Shown: positions 1 through 7,009, counted from the first letter of the stretch. The stretch: DNA of 17,432 nt from Acidiphilium sp. CAG:727 (GCA_000437515.1 FR898434.1:1-17432); one strand, 5' to 3'. Notes: generated by a model from the sequence alone, not told the origin. Numbers and translations are program-made.

Positions 1-148
1 CCACGCAACGCGGATTTTTACAATTCAGACACCTTTTCGCTTCTTCGATCGCTTCTTCTGCGTTATAGCCGTAAGAAACTTCTTCGTAATTTGCAGCGCG
101 TATCTTTCCGTCCTGTTCGCGCACGGGTATTCTCTTTTCGTTCGCCAT
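1..148 (-). CDS. nfnB: NADPH-dependent glutamate synthase small-subunit-like / NfnB flavoprotein, 5' end only (partial)
   Basis: Only the first 49 codons are in the window; the gene runs off the left edge. The start ATG (148-146) shares one base with the TGA stop of the gene before it (TGATG), so the two are translationally coupled. The visible protein begins MANEKRIPVREQDGK and reaches a cysteine cluster RCLNCKNPRCV near residues 39-49. This is the typical N-terminal [4Fe-4S] motif of the GltD/NfnB family, which precedes tandem FAD and NAD(P)H domains. Paired with the NfnA-like subunit directly upstream, it is most likely the large subunit of NADH-dependent reduced ferredoxin:NADP+ oxidoreductase, an electron-bifurcating cytosolic enzyme. 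It could also have been named sulfide dehydrogenase subunit A or glutamate synthase small subunit in older annotation. The family call is secure from the motif and the partner; the exact physiological role is inferred. Confidence 0.8.
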   Translation of the reverse strand, partial: MANEKRIPVREQDGKIRAANYEEVSYGYNAEEAIEEAKRCLNCKNPRCV

Positions 149-1035
149 CAGTCTTCCCCTCCGCACAAACCGCAACCGCCGTGATGAGTATCGCCCTCTT
201 TCGCCTTTAAGTAGGCTCTGCCCTCTTCTGTTTTATAAATTCTCTGTCGAATCATCGCTTCGTCGTAGTCGACGAGATGCCCGTCGAATTCGGGACCGTC
301 TACGCACGCGAATTTTACTTTTCCGTCGACTATCACCCTGCACGCGCCGCACATTCCGGTACCGTCCACCATAATGGGATTCATGCTTACTACGGTTTTA
401 ATACCGAGTTTTTTGGTGAGTTTCGCAACGAATTTCATCATGATAACGGGACCGATAGCGATGCAAAGGTCGTATTTTTTGCCGCTTTCGACCAATTTTT
501 CGAGTTTATCGGTTACAAGCCCTTTATCGCCCGCAGAGCCGTCGTCAGTCGTAACATAGACGTTTGCCGCGACTTTTTCGAGTTCGCTTTGCAATATAAG
601 CAAGTCTTTGGTTTTTGCGCCGACGATGACGTCCGCTTTTACTCCGCGTTCAGACAGGTATTTTACCTGCGGATAGACGGGGGCTGCACCCACGCCGCCC
701 GCGACGAACACGATTTTTTTGTTCTTTAATTCTTCGTCCGTCATGTCGGTGAGTTCGGAAGCGTTGCCGAGTGGACCTACGAAGTCCGCGATAAAATCGC
801 CTTCGCGAAGTTTGCCTAGTTTATAGGTGGACGCGCCTACTTCCTGCACGACGATAGTTACGGTAGATTTTTCGCGATCGAAATCGCAGACGGTAAGCGG
901 AATATGCTCGCCTTTTTCGTCTACACGGAGTATGATAAACTGCCCCGCAAGGCACTTTTTAGCCACGCGCGGAGCGTAAACGTCCATAAGAAAAATATTA
1001 TCGGTAAGTCTTTTATATTTTTTGATTTCGTACAT
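148..1035 (-). CDS. nfnA: NfnA-type FAD/NAD-binding ferredoxin-NADP oxidoreductase subunit (sulfide/dihydroorotate dehydrogenase-like)
   Basis: A 295-residue protein of the ferredoxin-NADP reductase superfamily, the small subunit that binds FAD and a [2Fe-2S] cluster and works with NfnB. Visible features in order are an FAD-binding beta-barrel with IPLTVCDFD near 45-53, a nucleotide-binding loop VAGGVGAAPV at 111-120, and a cluster motif with D224, C229, C232 and C244. Three Cys plus one Asp is the ligation known for NfnA. An upstream in-frame ATG at 1080 lies inside the -35 box, so the start at 1035 is preferred; AAAGGTG lies just before it. The protein ends in a Gly-rich tail with an extra CxxC (C288, C291), discussed under findings. 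PyrK and HydG-type reductases are related alternatives, but the adjacent nfnB start favours NfnA. Confidence 0.88.
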   Translation of the reverse strand: MYEIKKYKRLTDNIFLMDVYAPRVAKKCLAGQFIILRVDEKGEHIPLTVCDFDREKSTVTIVVQEVGASTYKLGKLREGDFIADFVGPLGNASELTDMTDEELKNKKIVFVAGGVGAAPVYPQVKYLSERGVKADVIVGAKTKDLLILQSELEKVAANVYVTTDDGSAGDKGLVTDKLEKLVESGKKYDLCIAIGPVIMMKFVAKLTKKLGIKTVVSMNPIMVDGTGMCGACRVIVDGKVKFACVDGPEFDGHLVDYDEAMIRQRIYKTEEGRAYLKAKEGDTHHGGCGLCGGED

Positions 1036-1051
1036 ACTGCACCTTTCGTTT

Positions 1052-1080
1052 ATTATACAACGAGCATCGGTAAATGTCAA
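1052..1080 (-). promoter_or_regulatory. Sigma-A promoter for nfnA-nfnB
   Basis: Read on the minus strand, TTGACA (1080-1075) and TATAAT (1057-1052) are both perfect consensus hexamers with 17 bases between them. The expected transcription start is near 1045, giving a leader of only about 10 bases that still contains the AAAGGTG ribosome binding site. This also rules out the longer reading frame starting at 1080. Confidence 0.9.
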
Positions 1081-1092
1081 TTTTATAGACGA

Positions 1093-1121
1093 AAAAACAG
1101 CCGAAATAATCGACTGTTTTT
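1093..1121 (-). terminator. Intrinsic terminator after the nucleoside ABC transporter operon
   Basis: A 12-bp stem (AAAAACAGTCGA pairing with TCGGCTGTTTTT, one G-U pair on the minus-strand RNA) closes a 5-base loop. Its 3' arm ends in a U-run. It lies 12 bases past the stop codon of the last permease gene and just upstream of the nfnA promoter, so it separates the two transcription units. The A-rich opposite side could also allow some plus-strand termination. Confidence 0.85.
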
Positions 1122-1132
1122 CGTTTTTATAA

Positions 1133-2086
1133 TTATCTGTCTTCTCTGAAATAGTTCAGACCGAGCGAAGCCGGCGGCTGAATTTCTTTATTTCCTACGA
1201 TGCTCGTTATTATAAGAACAACTATCGTAATAACATACGGCGACATTTCAATTATGTTTTTGACCGCACCTAGCCCCGGAATATACGTTCCCATAGTCGA
1301 TAACAAACTGAAAACAAATGCGCCGAGTATACTCAACGTCGGTTTCCACATGGTAAATATGACGAGAGCGATAGAAAGCCAACCGCTTGCATCTACTGCC
1401 GCATTTGCCGAATCCACGCTAAAATTGCTGGAATAAAATATATAAGCGATACCGCCGAGTCCTGCGATCACACTACCGATAATCGTCGCAAGATAACGAT
1501 AAGTCGTTACGTTGATACCAGCAGCGTCCGCCGTTGCGGGGTTTTCGCCTACCGCGCGAAGAAACAAACCTGTTCGCGTCTTGTTCAAAATCAAGCCGGT
1601 AGCAACGGCAACAATTATCGCAATATAGAATAATGCGCCGTGTGAGAAAAAGATATCACCAAAGCCGCCGAGAGAAGTATAAAACGGAAAAGCGTGTTGA
1701 AACGCGTCGCTATAAGCACTTAATTTAATACAGTTTATAATTCCGCTTTGCAACGAGAATTTATAACATCCCGCGCCGAACGTAGAAATCGCAAGTCCTG
1801 TTATGTTCTGGTTGGAACGAAGCGAAACGGTCAAAAAACTGTATACCGCACCTATTATCGCTGAAAACAATATTGCGAAGATTATCGCAATAAGAACGAT
1901 AGCAAACGAATTTTTACCACCGCAGTTGGCGTAAATATTAAGCCCTACGCAACCGCCAAGCGCACCGAAAAACATTACGCCCGGAATACCGAGGTTCAAA
2001 TGTCCCGCTTTTTCGGTTATAATTTCGCCCGTAGTACCGAAGAGTAAAACAGTCGCTTGTTTCACAATACTCGTAAAAAATAACAT
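1133..2086 (-). CDS. Nucleoside ABC transporter permease, NupQ/BmpC-like
   Basis: A 317-residue, very hydrophobic inner-membrane permease of the BPD_transp_2 family (branched-chain amino acid/ribose/nucleoside type), about eight to ten membrane segments. Recognisable stretches are TEKAGHLNLGIPG at 24-36 near the N-terminus, AVGENPATADAAGIN at 178-192, which is the cytoplasmic loop that docks on the ATPase, and GWLSIALVIF at 235-244. It is the second permease of a heterodimeric channel and resembles Bacillus subtilis NupQ (YufQ). The start overlaps the stop of the preceding permease gene (TAATG), with GGAGG about 10 bases upstream. It is the last gene of the operon and is followed by a terminator. 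The substrate cannot be read from the permease itself; purine nucleoside is inferred from family and from the neighbouring xpt. Confidence 0.9.
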   Translation of the reverse strand: MLFFTSIVKQATVLLFGTTGEIITEKAGHLNLGIPGVMFFGALGGCVGLNIYANCGGKNSFAIVLIAIIFAILFSAIIGAVYSFLTVSLRSNQNITGLAISTFGAGCYKFSLQSGIINCIKLSAYSDAFQHAFPFYTSLGGFGDIFFSHGALFYIAIIVAVATGLILNKTRTGLFLRAVGENPATADAAGINVTTYRYLATIIGSVIAGLGGIAYIFYSSNFSVDSANAAVDASGWLSIALVIFTMWKPTLSILGAFVFSLLSTMGTYIPGLGAVKNIIEMSPYVITIVVLIITSIVGNKEIQPPASLGLNYFREDR

Positions 2087-3201
2087 TACGCCTTTACCTC
2101 CTCGGTTTTCTTTTGCTTTTTCTTAAAATCGATACGATATCTTATAAAAAATTCGCAACCGATAATAAAGAAGAAAAGAAGTCCCGTTATTATGTCGGGG
2201 AATGCCTGCGAGCCGCTTACAATTCCGCCGCGAGTCATTATTTCCGACATTCCCTGTCCGGAAAATATAATTAAAAACGAAGTCAAAATCATATATACGG
2301 GGTTGAATTTCGCAAGCCACGCGACTATGATTGCGGTGAAACCCATACCACCGACCATACTTGCATCGAGTACGCATTCGATATTTACCAGGATGAAACC
2401 CGCTATTCCGCAAATAATACCGGATATAACGAGAGTCCTGATTACCACCTTTTTAACGTTAATACCCGAATATTTTGCGGTATTGACGCTTTCGCCGACG
2501 ACCGAAATTTCATACCCCTGTTTACTGTATTTCAAGTATATAAACATCACCGCCGTTACGGCTGCAATTATTATTATCGGAAGTAAATATTTATTGGACG
2601 CTTCGGGTAATAATCCATAATTAAAATCCCAAGAAGAACCCGTACTGCCCTTTTTCATCCAAGATTCAAGGAAAAACTTTACGAATAACGTTGCAATATA
2701 ATTCATCATCAACGTAAATAAAGTTTCGTTTGTATTCCATATTGCCTTGAATATAGCGGGAATTACCGCCCAGATAACGCTTGCAAGAATACTCGCGACG
2801 AACATCATTACAAGAAGCAATGCATCCGGAACTTTTCCGCCGAGATATTGAGAGCATATCGCGCAAGCCAGAATACCCATTAAGGTCTGACCGTCCGCGC
2901 CGATATTCCAGAATTTCATTTTGAACGCAGGAGCAACAGCGAGCGATATAAGCAACAATATCGCTATGTTATAAATAGTATCCCATGCCATCCCGAAACC
3001 GAAGTTTCCGCTAAACATATAACCTATAGCGGAAAACGGCGAAAGTTTGGTAAAAGCGCACGTCAGTATTATACACAACAACGAAACTATCAATATAGCG
3101 GAAAGTCTTATAAGCCAAGATTTCCACCATTTTATTTCGCCTCTTTTGCTTATATGAAACAACGGCTCGTGGACGGTCTTCTCATTTTTATTCGTTTGCA
3201 T
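2086..3201 (-). CDS. Nucleoside ABC transporter permease, NupP/BmpB-like
   Basis: A 371-residue multi-pass permease, the longer of the two in the importer, as is usual for the NupP (YufP) type. It has a polar N-terminal tail of about 28 residues, a first membrane segment around 29-52, the family motif FWNIGADGQ at 97-105, NETLFTLMMNYIA at 158-170, the coupling loop GESVNTAKYSGIN at 236-248 and GGMGFTAIIVAWLA at 284-297. It ends in a Lys-rich cytosolic tail. The start codon lies 14 bases inside the end of the ATPase gene, with GGAGG six bases upstream, so translation is coupled. It presumably forms a heterodimer with the product of the next gene in the inner membrane. Confidence 0.9.
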   Translation of the reverse strand: MQTNKNEKTVHEPLFHISKRGEIKWWKSWLIRLSAILIVSLLCIILTCAFTKLSPFSAIGYMFSGNFGFGMAWDTIYNIAILLLISLAVAPAFKMKFWNIGADGQTLMGILACAICSQYLGGKVPDALLLVMMFVASILASVIWAVIPAIFKAIWNTNETLFTLMMNYIATLFVKFFLESWMKKGSTGSSWDFNYGLLPEASNKYLLPIIIIAAVTAVMFIYLKYSKQGYEISVVGESVNTAKYSGINVKKVVIRTLVISGIICGIAGFILVNIECVLDASMVGGMGFTAIIVAWLAKFNPVYMILTSFLIIFSGQGMSEIMTRGGIVSGSQAFPDIITGLLFFFIIGCEFFIRYRIDFKKKQKKTEEVKA

Positions 3202-4801
3202 TCTTGTCCTCCGTTTGTTCTTTTTGAACTTCCGCCCATTCCTCTTCGGTTAAGTTACTGTCTTTTGCTATACCGATATTTTTTTCTTTTTTCGTTTCGG
3301 TTATATTAAGCGAACCCGTCATCATAAGTCCGAGTTCTTCTTTCGTAACTTTATCCGCGTGAACGACACCCATATTTTTGCCGTGGCAAAGCACCATTAT
3401 CTTATCGCAGAGCGCAAGCATTACGTCTAAATCTTCACCGATAAATAAAATTCCGACGCCTTTTTCTTTCTGCTCGTTCAATATATTATAAATCAAATAA
3501 GACGAGTTGATATCGAGCCCTCTTACGGGATAAGCGGTAATTATTACGTTTGGCGCGGATTCGATCTCTCTGCCGACCAAAACTTTCTGAACGTTACCGC
3601 CCGATAAAAGTCTTACCGGGGTTTCACTCGAAGGAGTTACTATATCTAATTTTTCGATAAGCGCTTCCGCTTTCGTCCTTGCAGCCTTTCTGTTTACGAA
3701 CGGACTTATCCCTTCGCTATAAGTTTTCAATATCATGTTATCGGTTATCGAAAAAGAAGGTACGAGTCCCATTCCAAGTCTGTCTTCGGGAATAAAACTC
3801 ATCGCTATACCTTTTTCGATAATCTCTTTAGAAGATAATCCGACGATACTTTCGCCCTTGTGCATGATATATCCGTTCTCAATCTTACGAAGCCCGGCAA
3901 TCGCTTCGCAAAGTTCTTTTTGCCCGCAACCGGCTATGCCCGCGACTCCGAGAATTTCACCGCCGCGAATATAAAAACTTGCGGAATCGATAGCAACGCT
4001 GCCGTCATCTTTTTTTACGGTCAAATCACGAATTTCAAGCAACGGTTTTTCGATCTCGGTTTTGGTACGATCAATATGCAAATCGACCTTTTTGCCGACC
4101 ATCATTTCGGTAAGTTCTTTTTCGTTGGTTTCGCAAGTGTTTACCGTACCGATATACTCACCTTTACGCAGAATCGCGACTTTATCCGATATCGACATTA
4201 CCTCGTTGAGTTTATGCGTAATGATTATTATCGACTTGCCGTCTTCTTTCATTTTACGAAGTACGGCGAAAAGTTTATCGATTTCCTGCGGGGTTAAAAC
4301 CGCGGTAGGTTCGTCGAGGATAAGTATATCCGCGCCGCGGTACAAAACCTTTATTATTTCAACGGTTTGCTTTTCCGAAACGGACATATTATACACTTTT
4401 TTGTCCGGATCGAGCGTAAAACCGTATTTCATTGCGATTTCATACGCTTTCGCGCTGATATCTTTAAGTTTATATTTTTCGTGTAAACCAAGCACTATAT
4501 TCTGCGCAGCCGAAAAAACGTCTACGAGTTTGAAGTGCTGATGAATCATTCCTATTTTATATCTGAAAGCGTCTTCGGGCGAACGAATTACTACTTCTTC
4601 GCCGTTTATAAATATCTGTCCTTCGTCGGGGTAATATATCCCCGATATCATATTCATAAGTGTCGTTTTACCGCTTCCGTTTTCTCCGAGTAAAGCAAGA
4701 ATCTCCCCTTTATTTAAGGAGAGGTTTACGTTTTTATTTGCTTGAATTTTGCCGAAACTCTTGCAAATATTTTTAAGTTCTATCGCAACGGTATTGCTCA
4801 C
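3188..4801 (-). CDS. Nucleoside ABC transporter ATP-binding protein (two fused NBDs), NupO/BmpA-operon type
   Basis: A 537-residue protein with two ABC domains in one chain, as in RbsA and NupO (YufO). Domain 1 has Walker A GENGSGKT at 39-46, Q-loop Q88, a degenerate signature MSVSE at 139-143, Walker B ILILDEP at 159-165 and H196. Domain 2 has an altered Walker A (GIAGCGQKE, 288-296, no P-loop Lys), a good signature LSGGN at 399-403, and AYPVRGLD (423-430), where the usual catalytic Glu is replaced. So one composite ATP site looks complete and the other degenerate, which fits this family. The start is GTG, with GGAGG nine bases upstream. An acidic/Lys C-terminal tail of about 35 residues follows the last domain. 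It energises uptake by the two permeases encoded downstream. Confidence 0.93.
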   Translation of the reverse strand: MSNTVAIELKNICKSFGKIQANKNVNLSLNKGEILALLGENGSGKTTLMNMISGIYYPDEGQIFINGEEVVIRSPEDAFRYKIGMIHQHFKLVDVFSAAQNIVLGLHEKYKLKDISAKAYEIAMKYGFTLDPDKKVYNMSVSEKQTVEIIKVLYRGADILILDEPTAVLTPQEIDKLFAVLRKMKEDGKSIIIITHKLNEVMSISDKVAILRKGEYIGTVNTCETNEKELTEMMVGKKVDLHIDRTKTEIEKPLLEIRDLTVKKDDGSVAIDSASFYIRGGEILGVAGIAGCGQKELCEAIAGLRKIENGYIMHKGESIVGLSSKEIIEKGIAMSFIPEDRLGMGLVPSFSITDNMILKTYSEGISPFVNRKAARTKAEALIEKLDIVTPSSETPVRLLSGGNVQKVLVGREIESAPNVIITAYPVRGLDINSSYLIYNILNEQKEKGVGILFIGEDLDVMLALCDKIMVLCHGKNMGVVHADKVTKEELGLMMTGSLNITETKKEKNIGIAKDSNLTEEEWAEVQKEQTEDKNANE

Positions 4802-4831
4802 GCGCCGTTACCTCCGTATATTAAAATCGCA

Positions 4832-4859
4832 GTCAGACGGAGTTTTCGCTCCGTCTGAC
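4832..4859 (-). terminator. Strong intercistronic hairpin between lipoprotein and ATPase genes (attenuator or mRNA-stabilising)
   Basis: A perfect 11-bp inverted repeat (GTCAGACGGAG / CTCCGTCTGAC) with a 6-base loop lies 35 bases after the lipoprotein stop. On the minus strand it is followed by TGCGATTTTAATA rather than a U-run, so full termination is unlikely. Such hairpins commonly protect the upstream message of an abundant binding protein and lower expression of the transporter genes downstream. That function here is inference. Confidence 0.7.
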
Positions 4860-4893
4860 CGATTTCGAATTATAATTGATTTATGTTATTTGC

Positions 4894-6135
4894 TTACGCT
4901 TTCGGAAGAGTTATTCCGTCGATATCTATATCGAAGTAAGGAGCAGCACGGAATTCGCTTTCGGCAAAATAAGTAATGCCGTTCGAAGTTTTAATGACCT
5001 GCGTTTCGGGTTTATAATCGCCCTTATCGTCAACGTCGGCAAGATATTCCGTAATATTCTGACCGCCTACGGTAAACTTACTGCAATCGAATACTTTGAG
5101 CGTTCCTGCAACAAGTTGCGCTTTGACTTCATTTAATTTTTCCTGCGTACCTGCTGCGGCGACTTTTTCGTTAAGTTCAAGAAGTTCAACGCTTCCCGTT
5201 GCGAAAGTACCCGTCCAATCGCAATCGATTTCTTCTCCGTTTTTAACGCAATTGATCATATATCTGAAGTAAGGAGCCCAGTTGATTTTAGAAGCAATAA
5301 TGTAAGAATTGCTGACTTTCGCATCTTCCGTCATAGTTCTGCTGTCTACGTTATAGCAAACGTTCGGAACACCGGCAGCGGCACACGCATCGGGAGCACC
5401 CATGGAGTCGGCATGTTGAGAGATAAGAACGCAACCGCTTTGAATCAACGCTTCGGCAGCCGATTTCTCTTCGTCGTAATCATACCAACTGCTGGTAAAC
5501 TTAACATCCATAGTAGCGGTAGGAACGATAGAACGTAAGCCAAGGAACCAGGAAGTGTAACCCGATTTAACTTCGGCGTAGGGGAATGCTCCGACATAAC
5601 CAACCTTCGGAACTACGGTAGAATCGGCATCCATCATTGCCTTAAGTTTCATACCTGCAGCAACACCGGCAAGGTATCTGCCTTCGTAAATGGAAGCGAA
5701 AGCGTTATGGAAGTTACCGCGTTTTTCGGTATGAGCCTTCGTACCGGTAGCGTGGCAGAATTGAGTATCGGGATATTCGTTTGCCGCTTTAAGAATGTGT
5801 TTTTCATGACCGAACGAATCGGCAAACACTATATTGAATTTTCTTTCGGCATACTTTTTGGCTGCAGTGTAGCAAGCATTTTGTTCGGGAATGTTGGTCG
5901 TTATTTCGTATTGAACACCAAGTTCCTTGCATACCGCTTCTGCGGCGTCGATGAAGTTCTTGTCGTAAGTCGAACTCGAATCGTGAAGGGTGATAAAGCC
6001 GACTTTTATGTCTGCATAATTTTCAACCTTCTTGATACCTTTGTAAGAGGTATCTTTCTTCTTACAACCGGTCATTCCGAAGCAAAATGCAACGGCGGTA
6101 ACTACGGTTACAACAAGTGCTAAAAGTTTCTTCAT
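4894..6135 (-). CDS. BMP family nucleoside-binding lipoprotein (ABC transporter substrate-binding protein)
   Basis: A 413-residue exported lipoprotein of the BMP/PnrA (Med) family, the extracellular ligand-binding component of the importer. It has a Lys-Lys N-terminus, a hydrophobic signal segment (about 4-20) and a lipobox MTGC with the lipidated cysteine at C24. The mature part begins with a Lys-rich linker, then the two-lobed binding fold, with stretches such as VGFITLHDSSSTYDKNF and VGYVGAFPYAEVKSG that are characteristic of the family. In known members (PnrA, Bacillus NupN) the ligand is a purine nucleoside. Start at 6135 has AAGGAGA eight bases upstream. First gene of the operon, with its own upstream regulatory region. 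The ligand is inferred; other BMP proteins bind different small molecules. Confidence 0.9.
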   Translation of the reverse strand: MKKLLALVVTVVTAVAFCFGMTGCKKKDTSYKGIKKVENYADIKVGFITLHDSSSTYDKNFIDAAEAVCKELGVQYEITTNIPEQNACYTAAKKYAERKFNIVFADSFGHEKHILKAANEYPDTQFCHATGTKAHTEKRGNFHNAFASIYEGRYLAGVAAGMKLKAMMDADSTVVPKVGYVGAFPYAEVKSGYTSWFLGLRSIVPTATMDVKFTSSWYDYDEEKSAAEALIQSGCVLISQHADSMGAPDACAAAGVPNVCYNVDSRTMTEDAKVSNSYIIASKINWAPYFRYMINCVKNGEEIDCDWTGTFATGSVELLELNEKVAAAGTQEKLNEVKAQLVAGTLKVFDCSKFTVGGQNITEYLADVDDKGDYKPETQVIKTSNGITYFAESEFRAAPYFDIDIDGITLPKA

Positions 6136-6171
6136 TTACTTTTCTCCTTCGCCCTTTTAGGGCTGAAAAAT

Positions 6172-6193
6172 TTTATATGTAATAAAAATTACA
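6172..6193 (-). promoter_or_regulatory. Candidate promoter -10 with abutting palindromic operator for the BMP transporter operon
   Basis: On the minus strand a perfect palindrome TGTAAT-N4-ATTACA (6193-6178) runs directly into TATAAA (6177-6172), a plausible -10 box. There is no good -35 hexamer at 17 bases. The position, 37 bases before the start codon and right after the xpt terminator, suggests a regulator-controlled promoter, but no regulator is encoded nearby. A small hairpin (GCCC-N5-GGGC, 6151-6163) lies just before the ribosome binding site. Confidence 0.4.
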
Positions 6194-6197
6194 CCCG

Positions 6198-6246
6198 AAA
6201 AAATAAAAAATTCCGCAAGCCGTAAACCGATTACGCCCGGAATTTT
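6198..6246 (-). terminator. Intrinsic terminator overlapping the end of xpt
   Basis: On the minus strand an outer 9-bp stem AAAATTCCG/CGGAATTTT (6246-6238 with 6215-6207) encloses an inner 5-bp stem CGTAA/TTACG (6235-6231 with 6225-6221). A T-rich run (6210-6198) follows. The left arm covers the last codons of xpt and the inner arm covers its TAA stop, so a translating ribosome would hide part of the stem. It would limit read-through from xpt into the transporter operon. Confidence 0.85.
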
Positions 6247-6803
6247 ATGCCCGACGGAGTCATTTCGTCGATAATCGCAAGCGATTCGACCTTATAACCC
6301 GCCTTTCTTAAATTGTCGCCACCGTGCTGGAAACCCTTTTCGATAGCGATAGCGCAACCCGCAACTTTCGCGCCCGATTCTTTAACGATACTTATAAGAC
6401 CGTTCAAAGCCGCGCCGTTAGCGAGAAAATCGTCGGCTATCAGAATATTTTCGCCTTTTTGAAGATATTCTTTGCCAACGACAACGATATTGCTCTTTTT
6501 ATGAGTAAAACTGTAAATTTCGGCAGAATATACGTCGCCCGTAACGTTCAGCGCTCCGCCTTTTTTGGCGTAAACCGCAGGAACGCCGAGTTTATACGCG
6601 ACGCATACCGCGAACGGTATACCGGACGCTTCTACGGTGAGTACCTTATCGATCTTTTCGCCTTCGAAAAGACGAGCGACCTCGTCGCCCATGCTCATAA
6701 GAAACATAACGTCTAAACGCTGATTAAGGAAACTTCCGACTTTAAGTACGTTACCGTCTGAAAGTTTTCCTTCTTTAAGTATCTTTTCTTCGAGCGTCTT
6801 CAT
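6231..6803 (-). CDS. xpt: Xanthine phosphoribosyltransferase
   Basis: A 190-residue cytosolic enzyme that converts xanthine and PRPP to XMP in purine salvage. It aligns by eye along its whole length with Bacillus subtilis Xpt: KVGSFLNQRLD near 21-31 (base-binding loop), VEASGIPFAV at 58-67, VYSFTHKKSNIVV around 97-109, the PRPP-binding motif ILIADDFLANG at 120-130, and IVIEKGFQ-like IAIEKGFQ at 152-159. Length is as expected for the family. A longer reading frame extends upstream to 6998, but it would run through the riboswitch, so the ATG at 6803 with GGAGA seven bases upstream is chosen. It has its own strong promoter and a riboswitch-controlled leader. Its neighbour is a putative nucleoside importer, in the place where Bacillus has the xanthine permease pbuX. 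Confidence 0.95.
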   Translation of the reverse strand: MKTLEEKILKEGKLSDGNVLKVGSFLNQRLDVMFLMSMGDEVARLFEGEKIDKVLTVEASGIPFAVCVAYKLGVPAVYAKKGGALNVTGDVYSAEIYSFTHKKSNIVVVGKEYLQKGENILIADDFLANGAALNGLISIVKESGAKVAGCAIAIEKGFQHGGDNLRKAGYKVESLAIIDEMTPSGIKFRA

Positions 6804-6844
6804 AAGTTCTCCGTAAAAAGTATCGGTTCGTGTAATCGAAAAAC

Positions 6845-6868
6845 AAAAAAACAGGTTACGATAACCTG
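6845..6868 (-). terminator. Riboswitch-linked intrinsic terminator in the xpt leader
   Basis: On the minus strand, CAGGTTA (6868-6862) and TAACCTG (6858-6852) form a perfect 7-bp stem with a 3-base loop, extendable by AAG/TTT. Seven Ts follow at once, then G and further Ts. It lies about 40 bases before the xpt start codon and downstream of the aptamer, as expected for ligand-induced premature termination. Confidence 0.92.
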
Positions 6869-6917
6869 CTTGCCAATAAAAACGGAAACCCGCGCAAAAT
6901 CGCTTTTGCGTTTTCCT

Positions 6918-6987
6918 CCAATAGTCGCAACTTTTACGGCGTGCGGTAGAAACGTTTGTACCTTCATATTCAAACCTATATTGGCAA
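6918..6987 (-). ncRNA. Purine (guanine-type) riboswitch aptamer upstream of xpt
   Basis: Read on the minus strand, the conserved core elements of the purine riboswitch appear in order. They are P1 CCAATA/TATTGG, a J1/2 beginning TA, P2 around GTTTG/CAAAC, junction J2/3 GTTTCTAC (exact), loop L3 CCGTAAA, and J3/1 GACTAT. The C of GACTAT corresponds to position C74 of the B. subtilis xpt aptamer, which pairs with guanine or hypoxanthine; adenine sensors have U there. Differences from the textbook form are a loop L2 that reads TATGAAGG instead of GATATGG, an A-A mismatch in P2, and a short P3 with a bulge. Downstream lie an extra hairpin (CGCAAAA-GCGA-TTTTGCG, 6908-6891) and the terminator. High guanine would be expected to shut off xpt. 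Confidence 0.88.
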
Positions 6988-7009
6988 TCGCTATTCAATT
7001 TACGCCGAC

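Noticed and set aside
1036..1080. In-frame upstream ATG for nfnA at 1080
   Set aside because: It lies within the -35 box of a perfect promoter, so it would not be transcribed; the ATG at 1035 has a ribosome binding site.
6804..6998. In-frame 65-codon N-terminal extension of xpt
   Set aside because: It translates through the riboswitch and terminator, shares no similarity with Xpt, and the internal ATG at 6803 has a good ribosome binding site and matches the family N-terminus.
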